Source: Acanthaster planci (taxonomy: Eukaryota; Echinodermata; Asteroidea; Valvatida; Acanthasteridae). From it: 64,000 nt of DNA. Below are positions 54,271 to 64,000 of this stretch, in pieces. The notes beneath the pieces were generated by a model. It saw only the letters and a list, made by a program, of their open reading frames with translations, did no database searches and was not told the DNA's origin. Made by a program: the position numbers and the translations under genes. Each line of letters opens with the position of its first letter. The stretch's first letter is position 1. The DNA is taken from contig NW_019091404.1 in NCBI RefSeq assembly GCF_001949145.1, positions 2,669,561 to 2,733,560 of the forward strand, read 5' to 3'.

Positions 54271-57200
54271 GATACCTGGGCTATCTTGCTGGGTTCCGCC
54301 ACCCCCAGCTCGGCCGTAAAATCCACGAAATACAGGCCAGAATTGTCGGTTTTTGGACAGCCAAAAAGTTGACGTTCTGGTCTCCCGGCACACTAGCAGA
54401 GTTAATGGTTTCAGTCGTAAGTAAGCGCCCAAAACAAGCCCAATGATACGCAGGGAAGTAGGACAAATCTTCGCCATTAGGAGCCCACTCGGGCGCATTA
54501 CACAACTCCGGCGTTAAGTTTTGTATCTATTCAGGTGATGAAAAAACAGGTTGATAATTGATCGGTCATCACGATTCGTTTTCTGCGTTCAGGCAGAAAA
54601 TATCGCGCATGCTGATTTCATAACGAACTCAGGTAATTGGCTTGAAATGGTGTGGTTAATAGTTGGCTAAAAAGACCAAGAAAAATGATGGTACATTGGT
54701 GGAAAGATTTTTCGAAGGTTGGGGAGGGATAGGGGTGATTTGGGGACGGGAGGGCCAGGGGGCTGGATTGCCAGCTCTCGGATGGCAGGTGCACACTGAC
54801 ACCATGGAAGAAGGAACACCCATCTATGTCCTTGAGAGATGAATCGATAAAGGTAGATTTTCTTACATGGTGATGATGCTGGGTTTTTTGTGGATGCTTG
54901 TGTGTGATCGCTACATTTTTACGCTCAGCAAAAGGCCAAGTTAGCATCTGTACAAATTGCATGTGGCTGAGTGCATTTTGAAACTACAATTTTCATAACT
55001 GAATATCTTCCACGCAAGAAATGTTAAGGATGTGTCCTTGGAGGGGATTTCCTTTTTCTGCACCAACTTTGTTTCCTGACTCTAGAAATCAAACAAACAC
55101 ACATCCATGTTCATCCCGAAATGGATCTGGAGAAATTTTAAGTCATTTTAAGCCTGTGTGCCCATACCCCACCACGACAGATTATTGCCGATGGAGAAAT
55201 CGATTCTCTGAGGTGTGTCATTCAATTGGTCACTTTACGGGACAACAATGCGGCCTTGAGATGCTGAAAGGATGCCACAAAAGAATGGTTATGCAGTTAT
55301 CACCAATCCCATGAAGTCCTTGCAAAAAACTGCAATCAATTTACATGAACCTTTTGTTAAAGCTGCTCTCAGTAACACTTTGGAAACAAATTGCACGATC
55401 TTGTTACTGATCTGATGAAAAAACTTTGCCCAAAAGAAAAATCGATTGATGGTTTCCACAACGTCCACAAGGGGGCGCTAGGACGTCGTGGTCTTGGGCA
55501 ATAATGCAATCTTAGTAGAAACTTGAAGCTCTTTAATTCGAGGCATATTGCCGGCAGTGTATTTGTTGACGAGGGTTCCTTACCCGAGTGCATCAACAAT
55601 ACATGCATTTAAAAAAATAATAAGATACGTGGTTGGTGCATGTGCATCTTCCGTGGACAAATAAAGTTTCGTTGGATACTTGAACCAGGCATCAGAGTGA
55701 ACATCTAAATAATGAATAGTCAATAGTCTCGAAAATACTGTGGAACATACAATTGAAATAACAACAACAGCATATTCCACGAATGTTTGATGAAAATAAT
55801 TTTATTTCCGAGAAAAAAAAATACATACAAAGAATACAAAAGAGGAATAACATAGCATTCACACTACAAAGGGAAACATTTCTCAATTTCTGATTCATTT
55901 GAGAGTGTGCCCATTTATAGTCTTGAACCAATCTTTGGAAATATATACAAGATAAGCTATCTGAAAAGAAATGTGCATTATACTTCTCAATAATGCTTCT
56001 GAGAAATTGCAACAGCTTCTTATCACCATTTCAGAACTCCAATTGCTTGGCTTTCCTTCATCACCTCTGCATCTTCCACATTCTAACGTCAACAAACAAC
56101 TGACTGGTCTATGCGCAAGATAACACTTGATACAAAACTAGATACACTGTGATTTAAACAAATGAGCGTTCAGATTCTCCAGAACTCTCTTTTACTGATT
56201 AATTTGCTTAACCTGATAAACATGAGTCACTTTTGTGCTATTTTGGTTCCTTCACTGTACAAAGAACTCCACATAACAAGCAGAAGTAAACATTCCGGCC
56301 TTTTCAAGAAACAAGCTTCGTGAGAAATAAAGGTTTACAGAAATCAGGCAGATACAAAATACAGATACAAAATGAACATGTCCAAATCAGTTGAGAATGC
56401 CAAATCAAACCCCCCCCCAAAAAAACCCAACTTTCCAGAATTAAATCAGCCGCCGTCCCATATTTACAAAGATCTAAACCTTCAATTCATAGAAACTGAC
56501 CAGTGTTTCTCAACTAAGTCAAGTGAAAGATTGAGATTAATGTTGCTAGATTACTTAGATGAAAGCAAGAAAAAAAAAGACCTCTGGAAGAAACGTCAAA
56601 AGTTCTTCAAACTCTGATCACTTCTGTAACATAAGTATATTTCCTGTAAAATAGTAAAACACATTTCCAAGAGAGATTATATTGCCCTGTGAATATTTAA
56701 TATACAAATAAGTTTCTGTATCTACAGATATATAAGTATTACTGGCAATTTCAAGATGCATTTTTCTAAAAAACTGAATGCTTTACAAATTCTAATTAAA
56801 AAATAAAAGACACCACGGAAGCGATACGAAAGAGGAAATATTCAGTGCAAAATGTTTTTGTTCAGCAAGGTTTGCATTAGTGGGAACAACTTCATTGTCC
56901 ATATTCCGTTGTTTCAGCCTGACTTTAACAATACAAGAGCATGATTAAAATTTGACAGGAACTTTTTTAGCACTGAAGTAGTTTGTACTGTTGCTGTCGA
57001 CTCAGACCAGCTGGGAACTCCATTTATCACCTCAGTTTTGAAAGACAATTTTACATGGCATTAGAACTGACACACAGCAATGCGTATTCACTGTCGAAGC
57101 ATTTAATTTAAATAAATGTGCCCAATTACTGTATGTGACACATATACTGTTACAAAATATGCCAAATTCGTGAAAGGACTTCAAATCTTGTACTTGCAAT

Positions 57201-58095
57201 CTAATACAACTTCCTCTTTGTGCATGATGCTTCAGAAAACAAAAACTGGAAAATCAAAAACCAATTATTTGCAATTAATTGTAATTAATTCCACCACCTT
57301 TTGAGGACTTTCGAAGACTGAAAAATGACATTTAATGCCATTTTGCAGAATACAGTTGTTTGGGATCATGGACTTGAAGAATCTCCCATCACAGAATGTA
57401 AGCATGGGTTACATATCAACATCAAAATCAGTAACATGAATGTGATTATAACACACCTCTTGCAGGTTCTTTAATCCTGATTGGCTGAAAAATGGTCACA
57501 TGGGGTTAGCTAGTATAGGCCAGTGCATGAACTTTGCATCAGTGTGAATTGGACGTGTGCCAAGGCATCAAGCATGTGTACTATCCACAGAACACCGCCT
57601 GATTGGGCACGGTTTACAGCGCCCTCAAGTGACGAGAACGGTAAACAGCAGCCTGAACACAGGGAAACTACAAACATGTTGAATAGCTTATAAATCAAGC
57701 TAACAGCTGAATGGAAACAGTTTGGCGATCAAAACCTGAACAGTTTCTCCTGTAACTTTTTTGGGCGGAGGTGTGTCATAAAACACAACTGGACTGCCAT
57801 ATTTGGTCACTTGCACACATTCATATCCGGCCTGTGAGCACCAAAAAGAGTGTCCAGTTTCCCTTGACCTTTGGCTCTCGTCTCGTCACCTACAGTCCCT
57901 TAGGCCACACAGACATGCACAAGTGACCTCCTCGCCAATCCACAGGTGTGTATCCCTATATATATTCTTCCACCTGTACCGTTGGGTTATATTTCATGTA
58001 AAAAAAAAACGGGAAAACACTCTGCGTATTTGGTGAATTGATGAAACTTTCATTTTGGATAACTGGAAAAATGTACAGGGGAGGACGGACGCTTG
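54271..58095. other. Intergenic stretch: 3' UTR, spacer and promoter of the left gene
   Basis: AT-rich sequence from 55.7 to 58.0 kb is the probable 3' untranslated region of the CCDC50-like gene. A spacer with no recognisable coding exon follows. From about 54.62 kb leftwards into exon 1 the CpG density rises, which fits a TATA-less CpG promoter for the left gene. The transcription start cannot be placed from sequence alone. Confidence 0.4.
55801..55806 (-). terminator. Possible poly(A) signal of the CCDC50-like gene
   Basis: This is the first AATAAA noticed on the minus strand downstream of the stop codon. It would imply an AT-rich 3' untranslated region of about 2.3 kb. ATTAAA variants closer to the stop (for example near 57330 and 57470) are alternatives. 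Confidence 0.25.
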
Positions 58096-58196
58096 TTACT
58101 TTTTCTTGAGTTTGGAAAAAATGCTGCTTCTTTTTCCCTTATCCTTTGAGTCCTTACGCCTTGTTCCTGGGACGGGGTTGAAGGCATCGTCACCAT
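58096..58196 (-). CDS. CCDC50-like terminal exon H with stop codon
   Basis: 101 bp; the acceptor is TTTTACAG, entering with two bases (G+AT gives Asp), and the frame ends at TAA (58098-58096). It encodes DGDDAFNPVPGTRRKDSK and the basic end RSSIFSKLKKK. The 3' untranslated region must lie to the left of this exon. Confidence 0.8.
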
Positions 58197-61100
58197 CTGT
58201 AAAATGAAGCGAAAATAACAGGTGCATTCAATCATAAGAGTTTGAAGATGCCATGCTGTTACTTCTGTGCGACCAACGATGGGGGGTTCTGCTTGGGTTG
58301 TCTGAACAGCACAGTAAGGGCAGGGTTTATGCATACGCTGGATTGTGGACATGTTGCGGCTGTGGCTAGAAATAATATGTAAGCCTATGGACGTCACAGG
58401 TTAATGGCTGTAGCCACTTCACCATAGATTTCCATGTGGCTACATTTGAAAGTTGCAGCTGTGGCTGCATATTCAATTCAACAGGCACTTATAGAAATCA
58501 CTAGCTAGAGGCTGTAACCACTTCCCATAGACATGGGTGCTACCCTCAGCCTCAGCCAGTGGATTTGGACACGGCTAAAGTTGTAGATAAAGGTGCACAT
58601 GTACCACAGTTGAGTCTTACATGCCAAAAAGCACTCAGCAGGCACTAGCGACTTTCAACAAAATGCGCACAAATCTGTCACTGGTGTACACGAAAATGTA
58701 CCAGAGGGTGGTGGCATAGCAAATGCCTCTGGAGTGTCGTTAACTATTTCTGTGGCTTTCCCAGAAACTGGGTTCCAGAGCTGCTGTTAGCCTTTCAGCA
58801 ACCATACCTGGGGGTGGAGATGGCTCTTCGGTAATTGATTTCTTCTTGATCAGGACCACATTACCAGGATCTGGCTTACTGAAGGTTGGATCAATGCTGG
58901 CGATGATGTTACCCTCCATCCCTGACTGGCCACTCCCGCTGGTACGCCGTTGCTGAGCAACCTCCTACAATCACAGAAAGACGAGACGCCTGCATTACCA
59001 CCTGTCTATTGTTAGTATGATTTCCGTCATATAGGATGAAGATCTGACTGCAACAAACTGAGGTTAGTTTGAGAAGAGCATTCTCTGTTACAGCAAAGAG
59101 CAACTCAAACAAAATTTGTGTTCTCTATCATCTGCCTTACCGCAGCTGTGTAATCAGTCAGCTGCACTCCCCTTGCATTCTTGGCATCCGCAGGAACTGC
59201 TGTTTTGTTCTGGCGACTGACATGGACCATGGGCTAGCAGAACAGAAACCGAAAAATAATTAAAACCGGAGGTATAAGCAAAAGATTTAGCTCAACTCAG
59301 GCCATCCAAACTCTGCCCAAACAAGTCCAGGACAAACAAATCCAGCAATACAAACTCAGCCAAGCCCAATGCAGCCCAGCCCAACTTGACCCAACCCAGC
59401 CAAGCAAAGCCCAGCCTAAGCCAATCTAACAAAACCTAACCCAACCTGACCTACTACAACCCAATGCAACCCAGCCCAGCCAAGCCCAACTCAACTCCAA
59501 CCAGCCCAACCCTCCCCAACCCAACTCAACCCAACCTAACCCAGCCCATTCAAACCCAAAATCTGCCCAATCAAACCCAACACAGCCAAGTCTAATGTAA
59601 TCAAACAGAATCAGATGACAGAGCAGAAGTACTCACATCAGGGTCTGCAATCTCATCCTTGACTTTCCCCATGTAGTTATCATACGTGGACTTCTTGGAA
59701 AACATCACTTCTTCATGCTGCATCTTGATGGCAATTTTCTGTCAATATTTAATCAGAGACTCGGAATACAAGCCAGAAAGTACAGATTTTCATGCATAAA
59801 GAAAGGAAAGACCGTAACAAAATATTCACGTAATCTCTACTCCATGGAGGACAAATGAATAGTCTGTACCTGATCATGCATGAGTTGTTTCCGTTGTTGT
59901 TCAGAGAGTTGAGCCGGGGCTCTAGACTTCTGTATCTCTTCTCTCTGTAGCCTCCTTGCAAGTTCCTGTGAAGAGGAGAGAGACTGAGTATGAGTCTGAG
60001 GAAAGATGACTGAGCGTGGCAAGTCAGACGCAATTAACTTTGACTGGGACTATGATATGACCAGCTGTTGGAAAGTTGCAGTTCCTTGTCAGCAGCTGCA
60101 GTTCCTTGCCAACAGCTGCAATTCCTTGTCAACAGCAGCCATTCCTTGCCAACAGCTGCAATTCCTTGTCAGCAGCTGCAATTCCTTGCCAACAGCTGCA
60201 GTTCCTTGTCAACAGCTGCAGTTCCTTGTCAACAGCTGCAGTTCCTTGTCAACAGCTGCAATTCCTTGCCAACAGCTGCAGTTCCTTGTCAACAGGTGCA
60301 ATTCCTTGCCAACAGCAGCAATTCCTTGTCAGCAGCTGCAGTTCCTTGTCAACAGGTGCAATTCCTTGCCAACAGCTGCAGTTCCTTGCCAACAGCTGCA
60401 ATTCCTTGTCAACAGCAGCCATTCCTTGCCAACAGCTGCAATTCCTTGTCAGCAGCTGCAATTCCTTGCCAACAGCTGCAGTTCCTTGTCAACAGGTGCA
60501 ATTCCTTGCCAACAGCTGCAATTCCTTGTCAGCAGCTGCAATTCCTTGTCAACAGCTGCAATTCCTTGTCAACAGCTGCAGTTCCTTGTCAACAGCTGCA
60601 GTTCCTTGTCAACAGGTGCAATTCCTTGCCAACAGCAGCAATTCAATATCAACAGCTGCACTTAATTTTTTTGGATAGCTCCCAAACATACTGTCTGCTG
60701 GACTTGAACACATGGAAGCTGGTATTCTGTTGTTGCAGATGTCTCCACAGTATGGAGGATATACATGTATGACCGTTGAATATGGTGAGCAGGTCTTCAT
60801 AACAGCAATTGGGATGTGGGAAAATGTAGGGATGCTGGCATATTTTCCATGACAGGGCAAAAAGCAGTGCTCAAGTGTACTGAAAATGTCTTTCTAGGCC
60901 AAATTATGCAAGGGCTTAAATTCAGAAAAACAGACTGAAGACAAAACTATGAAAAACCTCCAACCTGAAAGAGAAGCATTGCCATGCAATGGATAATTTA
61001 GATTCAGTAACAAGTAAAAAACACAAATTCTCAGGGTACAACGATAAGCACCGAGGAAGAATCATGCAAGAACAACTTCCCTGAACCACCAGCCAAGTTT

Positions 61101-63860
61101 ACATTGTAATGAATATATTACCTTCTGTTTTCCACTTTTTGTTGTGCATGTACTATGATGCTACATATCCAAAGAAATTATCAAGGAACCAAGATGTTTC
61201 ATTCGTCACTGATTGAAACAGTTCATTTGCATAGATTGTCAGATCTTTGGAGGAATCTTCAGGGAATTGAGGGACAAAAAATATCACCAGAGAACCTAGT
61301 GGTTTAGCATCCAAGGAATGAACAGCGAGTCTTCACAGATGAATTCATACAAAGATCATAATTGTAAAAAAAATGATAAATATATCCAAAAAGCAGCAAT
61401 GTGGCCATAGTTACTCTGAACAAATTACAAAAAACATGTCAACATATTATAGTCATTACAAAAATAACTACTTCAATGTCTTTATCAAGCTTGCAAAATG
61501 ATTTCTACTAAATTGACATCATTTTTAGAGAAGGGTATGATTGAAATGCCTGAGGTAAGCTGTTGGTGGTTGTGTGCTTTTTAATTCCTCATAACCATCT
61601 GTAACATCTGACCTTCAACCCGACCTTACAATAAAACACAAATCTACACAGCTAAAGAAATGTTTCAAAACCTTTCACATGAGACAATCTGAAGTGTTTT
61701 ACCATTCTTCAAATTCTAAGTACTGCTTTCATTAGATACATGTACACGAAGCCGGAGAGTGAAAAAGTTCCTTTCCCCTACCTCGTCATCTTGGATTTTA
61801 GCGATGACATCTGTCTCCTCATCACTGTCGCTTTGTCCACGTCCACTATAGACTGGTGCGCTCTGCTGCCGCGGCAGCTGACGTGGTTTATGCTTCTTGG
61901 GTAGGTCTGCCAATGGTTCATCGTCCACTGCTACCGTGAGCCCAGCAACATTTGGCATGAGGTAGTCTGCAGAGTGGAATCATAACATGACGGAGAAGCT
62001 CCAGCTACACGATGGATTTCACAATGTGCATTCTGTGTTTGTGACTATTTATCAACATCTGTTAACACATTACCAAACATTCAAAACAAACAAATTTCTG
62101 ACTTTTAAAGTTCTATTAAAAACACAAGAAGTCAGTCATAGTTATCTCTCATTTGTTAGTTGACACAACATTCTATTCACCAAAGTTGGGTGTTAGAGTT
62201 GCGACACCACCAAACCTGCTCCAGCTAGCATGCAAAGTTAGTAGCTTCTTTGAGAAAAGCATTCATATAATAAAAAGTAGAATGTGTTAGAGAGTTTGAA
62301 GATCAGACAGTGGTCTTTCTAAGATGGTTGGTAAACGTGTACCTTTCTTCCCATGCTTATCTTTAGGCTCACTGTGCTCTGGTCGTCTGTGCTTCTTTCT
62401 ACGTTCAGGAGGTTCCAGCGGCTCTTGCTGGTCACCATGTTGCTCTGTCTCTGCTGGCCTTCGAACGTCTCGCACATCTCCATGCTTTAATGATCTAGAT
62501 TTGTCTGGGTATTCCAAACTGTTGACTGCTCTTGGTTTGTCGGGATGTTCTCTTGACTCTAGGGACCTATGTTTCCTCCTATGTTCTGGGGGTTCCAAAG
62601 GCATCTGTCCATCTCTAGCCTCCTCGGGCTCGGCCTGCCTTTGCCTTTGCCTTTGCTCCGTCTGTCTCAATTTGTCTTGGTACTCCCAAGGGTCAGCCGG
62701 TGGTCTCGGCTTATCAGTATGCCTCTTGGATTCCTGAGGCCAGTCTCTCAGTGGTGACTCAGCTGATCTGTGCTTGTGCCCATGATCCCTTGGATAAGTT
62801 AGCTCTGGACCTTCTCTATGAGCCCTTGACTCCGATTGCTTGTTGGGCTTGCTTCGATGGCGGCGCGCTTGGTTTAGTTAGGAAGCGGTTAGTGGATGAG
62901 GTAAATCCATGCAATGCCACAAGACAAAAGTAAACCCAAACAGCTTGGGTTAGTAGCTTCAAACAGGAAAGGTAACAATCCCTCTACCAAGCTTAACATC
63001 CAAGCTTGAAAAGTTGGAGATGAAGAAATTATTAAAAAAGAACCTGCTTTCAATTTTATTAATTGGTGGTGTAAAAATAAAACGGCCAACTTTTAAGGAA
63101 AAAGGCCAAACAGAAAGGGCTATTTTGGCAAATCAAGGTTCATAACACTAAACAAAGTTCTGGTGTAAGGTCATGAGGCTCAACCAGGGATGCACGGCTC
63201 TGTGGGGCTAATTTTGCAACTGAATGCGCACATGAAGATAGAAGCATGCATAAGCACGCACATGCAGAATAACAGGCCCTGTGAACCTTACTTAGAGTTT
63301 TGCATTCTGAATTCCAGTTTCTGGTTTTTCGATTTTTGGTTCCAGCTTTTGGCTGAGTGCATAGTTAGGCTTGGAGATTATATCAACTGATAAGATTAGT
63401 AGATGCCAAGCAAAAAAATTGTTCACCTCAACTACCTTACAGGCCATTCTATAAATCTGAGGTCCAAGTTTTCCAAGTCCCCATTTAGAATGCATTTTTA
63501 ATGTTCCAGAGTGATAAAGTAATGCAAATTAACTGCCACACGAATACAAATAGTTGGAAGTCACTTTCAGTGATGCCAAAGGCATCAAATTTGTGGACCC
63601 CAAATTTAAAGAGTGACTCTTCTACTCTCATTCACTTTACTCTGAATACTGAAAGATTTGGCTCATTTTGGCCACTTACTGCTGTCATCTCTGGGGTTGT
63701 ACTGAGCTCGCTGCTGCTGCTGCTGAATTTTCAGTTTCTCTTCCCGAGCAAGATGACGGGCAAGGCGTTCGTCCTCCGTCTCTTGGTTCAAAGAGCGCTG
63801 CTTCTGTCTCAAGATTTGCCGTTTCCTCTCCTCATGAGCTTGGAGGCGAGCTGCAAGCTC
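58096..63860 (-). CDS. CCDC50-like coiled-coil protein, 8 exons, N-terminus outside window
   Basis: Spliced model, in transcript order: 63860-63680, 62867-62343, 61966-61782, 59965-59870, 59738-59637, 59233-59141, 58964-58808, 58196-58096. All junctions are AG/GT and all seven phases agree, giving 479 residues and a TAA stop. The product has two N-terminal helical motifs (ELAARLQAHEE at 1-11, DERLARHLAREEK at 30-42), a charged His/Arg/Lys/Glu/Pro-rich region (about 62-235), an acidic stretch (DSDEE), two more helical motifs (ELARRLQREE at 298, KIAIKMQHEE at 330) and a basic tail ending FSKLKKK. This order of A-x-x-L-Q-x-E-E motifs around a charged middle resembles CCDC50/Ymer, a cytosolic polyubiquitin-binding protein that acts in EGF receptor and NF-kB signalling and uses MIU motifs. 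The family call rests on motif layout from memory, not on an alignment. The first exon or exons lie beyond position 64000. Confidence 0.6.
58197..58807 (-). other. Intron G-H of the CCDC50-like gene
   Basis: Contains short repeats of GTGGCTA/GGCTGTAGCC words at about 58.35-58.53 kb; nothing else recognised. Confidence 0.5.
58808..58964 (-). CDS. CCDC50-like exon G
   Basis: 157 bp, enters in phase 0 and leaves one base; acceptor GATTGTAG, donor CCCCAG|GTATGG. It encodes EVAQQRRTSGSGQSG, then a hydrophobic GNIIASIDPTFSKPD segment, VVLIKKKS and a Pro-rich EEPSPPP end. The arginine and serine context RRTS could be a basophilic kinase site (inference). Confidence 0.75.
59141..59233 (-). CDS. CCDC50-like exon F
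   Basis: 93 bp, phase 0 in and out, acceptor TTCTGCTAG, donor GCTGCG|GTAAGG. It encodes 31 residues (PMVHVSRQNK ... GVQLTDYTAA), with less predicted helix than its neighbours and no recognised motif. Confidence 0.75.
59290..59600. repeat. Degenerate CCAAC/CCAGC tract, G4-prone on the sense strand
   Basis: About 300 bp of irregular 5-bp CCCAA/CCCAG words. On the minus (transcribed-sense) strand, positions 59522-59505 read GGGTTGGGGAGGGTTGGG, which fits the canonical four-G-tract quadruplex pattern. The tract fills most of the intron between exons E and F. Confidence 0.8.
59637..59738 (-). CDS. CCDC50-like exon E
   Basis: 102 bp, phase 0 in and out, acceptor ATTGACAG, donor CCTGAT|GTGAGT. It encodes 34 residues: KIAIKMQHEE, a fourth MIU-like helix in which Met replaces Leu, then VMFSKKSTYDNYMGK and an acidic end. 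The CCAAC/CCAGC tract fills the intron downstream. Confidence 0.8.
59870..59965 (-). CDS. CCDC50-like exon D
   Basis: 96 bp, phase 0 in and out. The acceptor is a CT-rich run ending CACAG and the donor is GATCAG|GTACAG. It encodes 32 residues beginning ELARRLQREEIQKSR and ending QLMHDQ, helical and charged. The first ten residues repeat the A-x-x-L-Q-x-E-E motif of exon A. The 1.8-kb intron upstream holds the 20-bp minisatellite. Confidence 0.8.
60070..60660. repeat. 20-bp minisatellite, about 29 copies
   Basis: Exact 20-bp period with unit CAGCTGCARTTCCTTGYCAA and few variants (CAGCAGCC, CAGGTGCA). Most units contain the E-box/PvuII palindrome CAGCTG. The block from 60101 reappears from 60381, so a 14-unit (280-bp) segment is duplicated within the array. 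The period is not a multiple of three and no plus-strand frame meets a stop, so three long overlapping reading frames appear; none is a gene. It sits in the intron between exons C and D. Confidence 0.95.
60661..61781 (-). other. Rest of intron C-D
   Basis: AT-rich intronic sequence; no repeat, RNA gene or exon recognised. Confidence 0.5.
61782..61966 (-). CDS. CCDC50-like exon C
   Basis: 185 bp with acceptor CTCTGCAG and donor GACGAG|GTAGGG. It enters with two bases (G+AC gives Asp) and ends in phase 0. It encodes YLMPNVAGLTVAVDDEP, a basic KKHKPRQLPRQQ stretch and an acidic QSDSDEETD stretch, so it looks like a linker. Ser residues in the acidic context are plausible phosphorylation sites (inference). 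Confidence 0.75.
61967..62342 (-). other. Intron B-C of the CCDC50-like gene
   Basis: AT-rich; nothing recognised beyond the splice signals at its ends. Confidence 0.5.
62343..62867 (-). CDS. CCDC50-like exon B, large charged low-complexity exon
   Basis: 525 bp, starting after CCAAG (branch-like CTAAC upstream) and ending AAAG|GTACAC. It enters with two bases (A+CG gives Thr) and leaves one. It encodes 174 residues dominated by R, K, H, E, P and D. Short internal repeats are visible: PLEPPE followed by RRKHR or RKKHR appears twice, and PDK-P/S-R appears more than once. CCDC50 of vertebrates has an alternatively spliced large Arg/His-rich exon in the corresponding place, so this exon may be skipped in some transcripts. 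The acceptor is weak in pyrimidines. If the donor is not used, the frame continues only about 17 codons to a stop. Confidence 0.7.
62868..63679 (-). other. Intron A-B of the CCDC50-like gene
   Basis: AT-rich, with a short GAATTCCAG/TTCTGGTTTTTCG patch near 63.3 kb; nothing functional recognised. Confidence 0.5.
63680..63860 (-). CDS. CCDC50-like exon A (first visible)
   Basis: 181 bp; the acceptor is a T-rich tract ending CTGCAG and the donor is AGCA|GTAAGT. It enters in phase 0 and leaves one base. It encodes 60 residues, strongly helical and charged, with ELAARLQ at its start, DERLARHLAREEK in the middle, a QQQQQ run, and RDDS at the end. The two A-x-x-L motifs look like MIU-type ubiquitin-binding helices. 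The plus-strand reading frame opposite this exon is a shadow. Confidence 0.8.
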
Positions 63861-64000
63861 CTGCAGAAAAAAAAAAATCATTCTCCATCAGAAATGTCTT
63901 GTGAAAGAGTCTGCAGAGTTTGTCAGGACACTGCGGTCTCTACAGAATGTGTTTCTCCTCCTGCAGAACACTGACCAGACACAAAGACAAGTCACAAGAC

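Noticed and set aside
60006-60772. Three overlapping plus-strand open frames of 200-234 codons
   Set aside because: They arise because a 20-bp repeat has no stop in any forward frame; all encode the same permuted 20-residue repeat and lie in an intron.
62324-62757. Cys/Leu/Ser-rich open frame of 137 codons on the plus strand
   Set aside because: It is antisense to the well-supported charged exon B; low-complexity shadow.
63501-63974. 157-codon plus-strand frame
   Set aside because: Antisense to exon A of the CCDC50-like gene, no splice logic and no recognised domain.

Overview
This is animal nuclear DNA, almost entirely intronic and intergenic. Small exons with GT..AG junctions are separated by introns of up to about 37 kb, and the background is AT-rich and full of small inverted-repeat elements, homopolymer runs and the self-complementary word ACATGTACATGT. 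No bacterial-style operon, CRISPR array, rRNA or intact autonomous transposon gene was seen. The style suggests a marine invertebrate, possibly an echinoderm-like deuterostome; this is an inference, not a demonstration.

Two genes are supported, both on the minus strand and arranged head to tail. At the right end (58096-63860) lie eight coding exons whose reading phases match at all seven junctions. They end in a stop codon and give 479 residues of a protein whose N-terminus is beyond the window. The protein is charged and coiled-coil-like, with four short Ala-x-x-Leu/Met motifs resembling MIU ubiquitin-binding helices and a His/Arg/Lys/Glu/Pro-rich centre. It most resembles CCDC50 (Ymer). Its introns hold a 20-bp minisatellite of about 29 copies and a G-quadruplex-prone CCAAC/CCAGC tract.

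The second gene starts at about 54270 and runs leftwards off the window. Its first coding exon (54183-54270) and the exon at 17106-17255 together encode what looks like a complete N-terminal ubiquitin-like fold, split by a 37-kb intron. A 49-bp exon (8384-8432) and a weaker one (20-82) continue the frame. The family was not recognised. Candidate exons inside the giant intron (41.3, 35.0 and 27.7 kb on the minus strand; a 50-codon patch at 50.0 kb on the plus strand) are weaker.

The introns carry many small non-autonomous elements: a hAT-type MITE with a perfect 8-bp target duplication (18250-18501), a mariner-type MITE flanked by TA (13375-13603), two copies of one long-arm palindromic MITE (7525-7888 and 14527-14884), further foldback elements at 9.5, 12.1 and 34.3 kb, two tRNA-derived SINE-like pieces, and an inverted pair of another dispersed repeat (29.6 and 31.7 kb). 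No undescribed multi-gene system was found; the most useful observations are the two gene models, the split ubiquitin-like domain, the intronic minisatellite and the MITE set.
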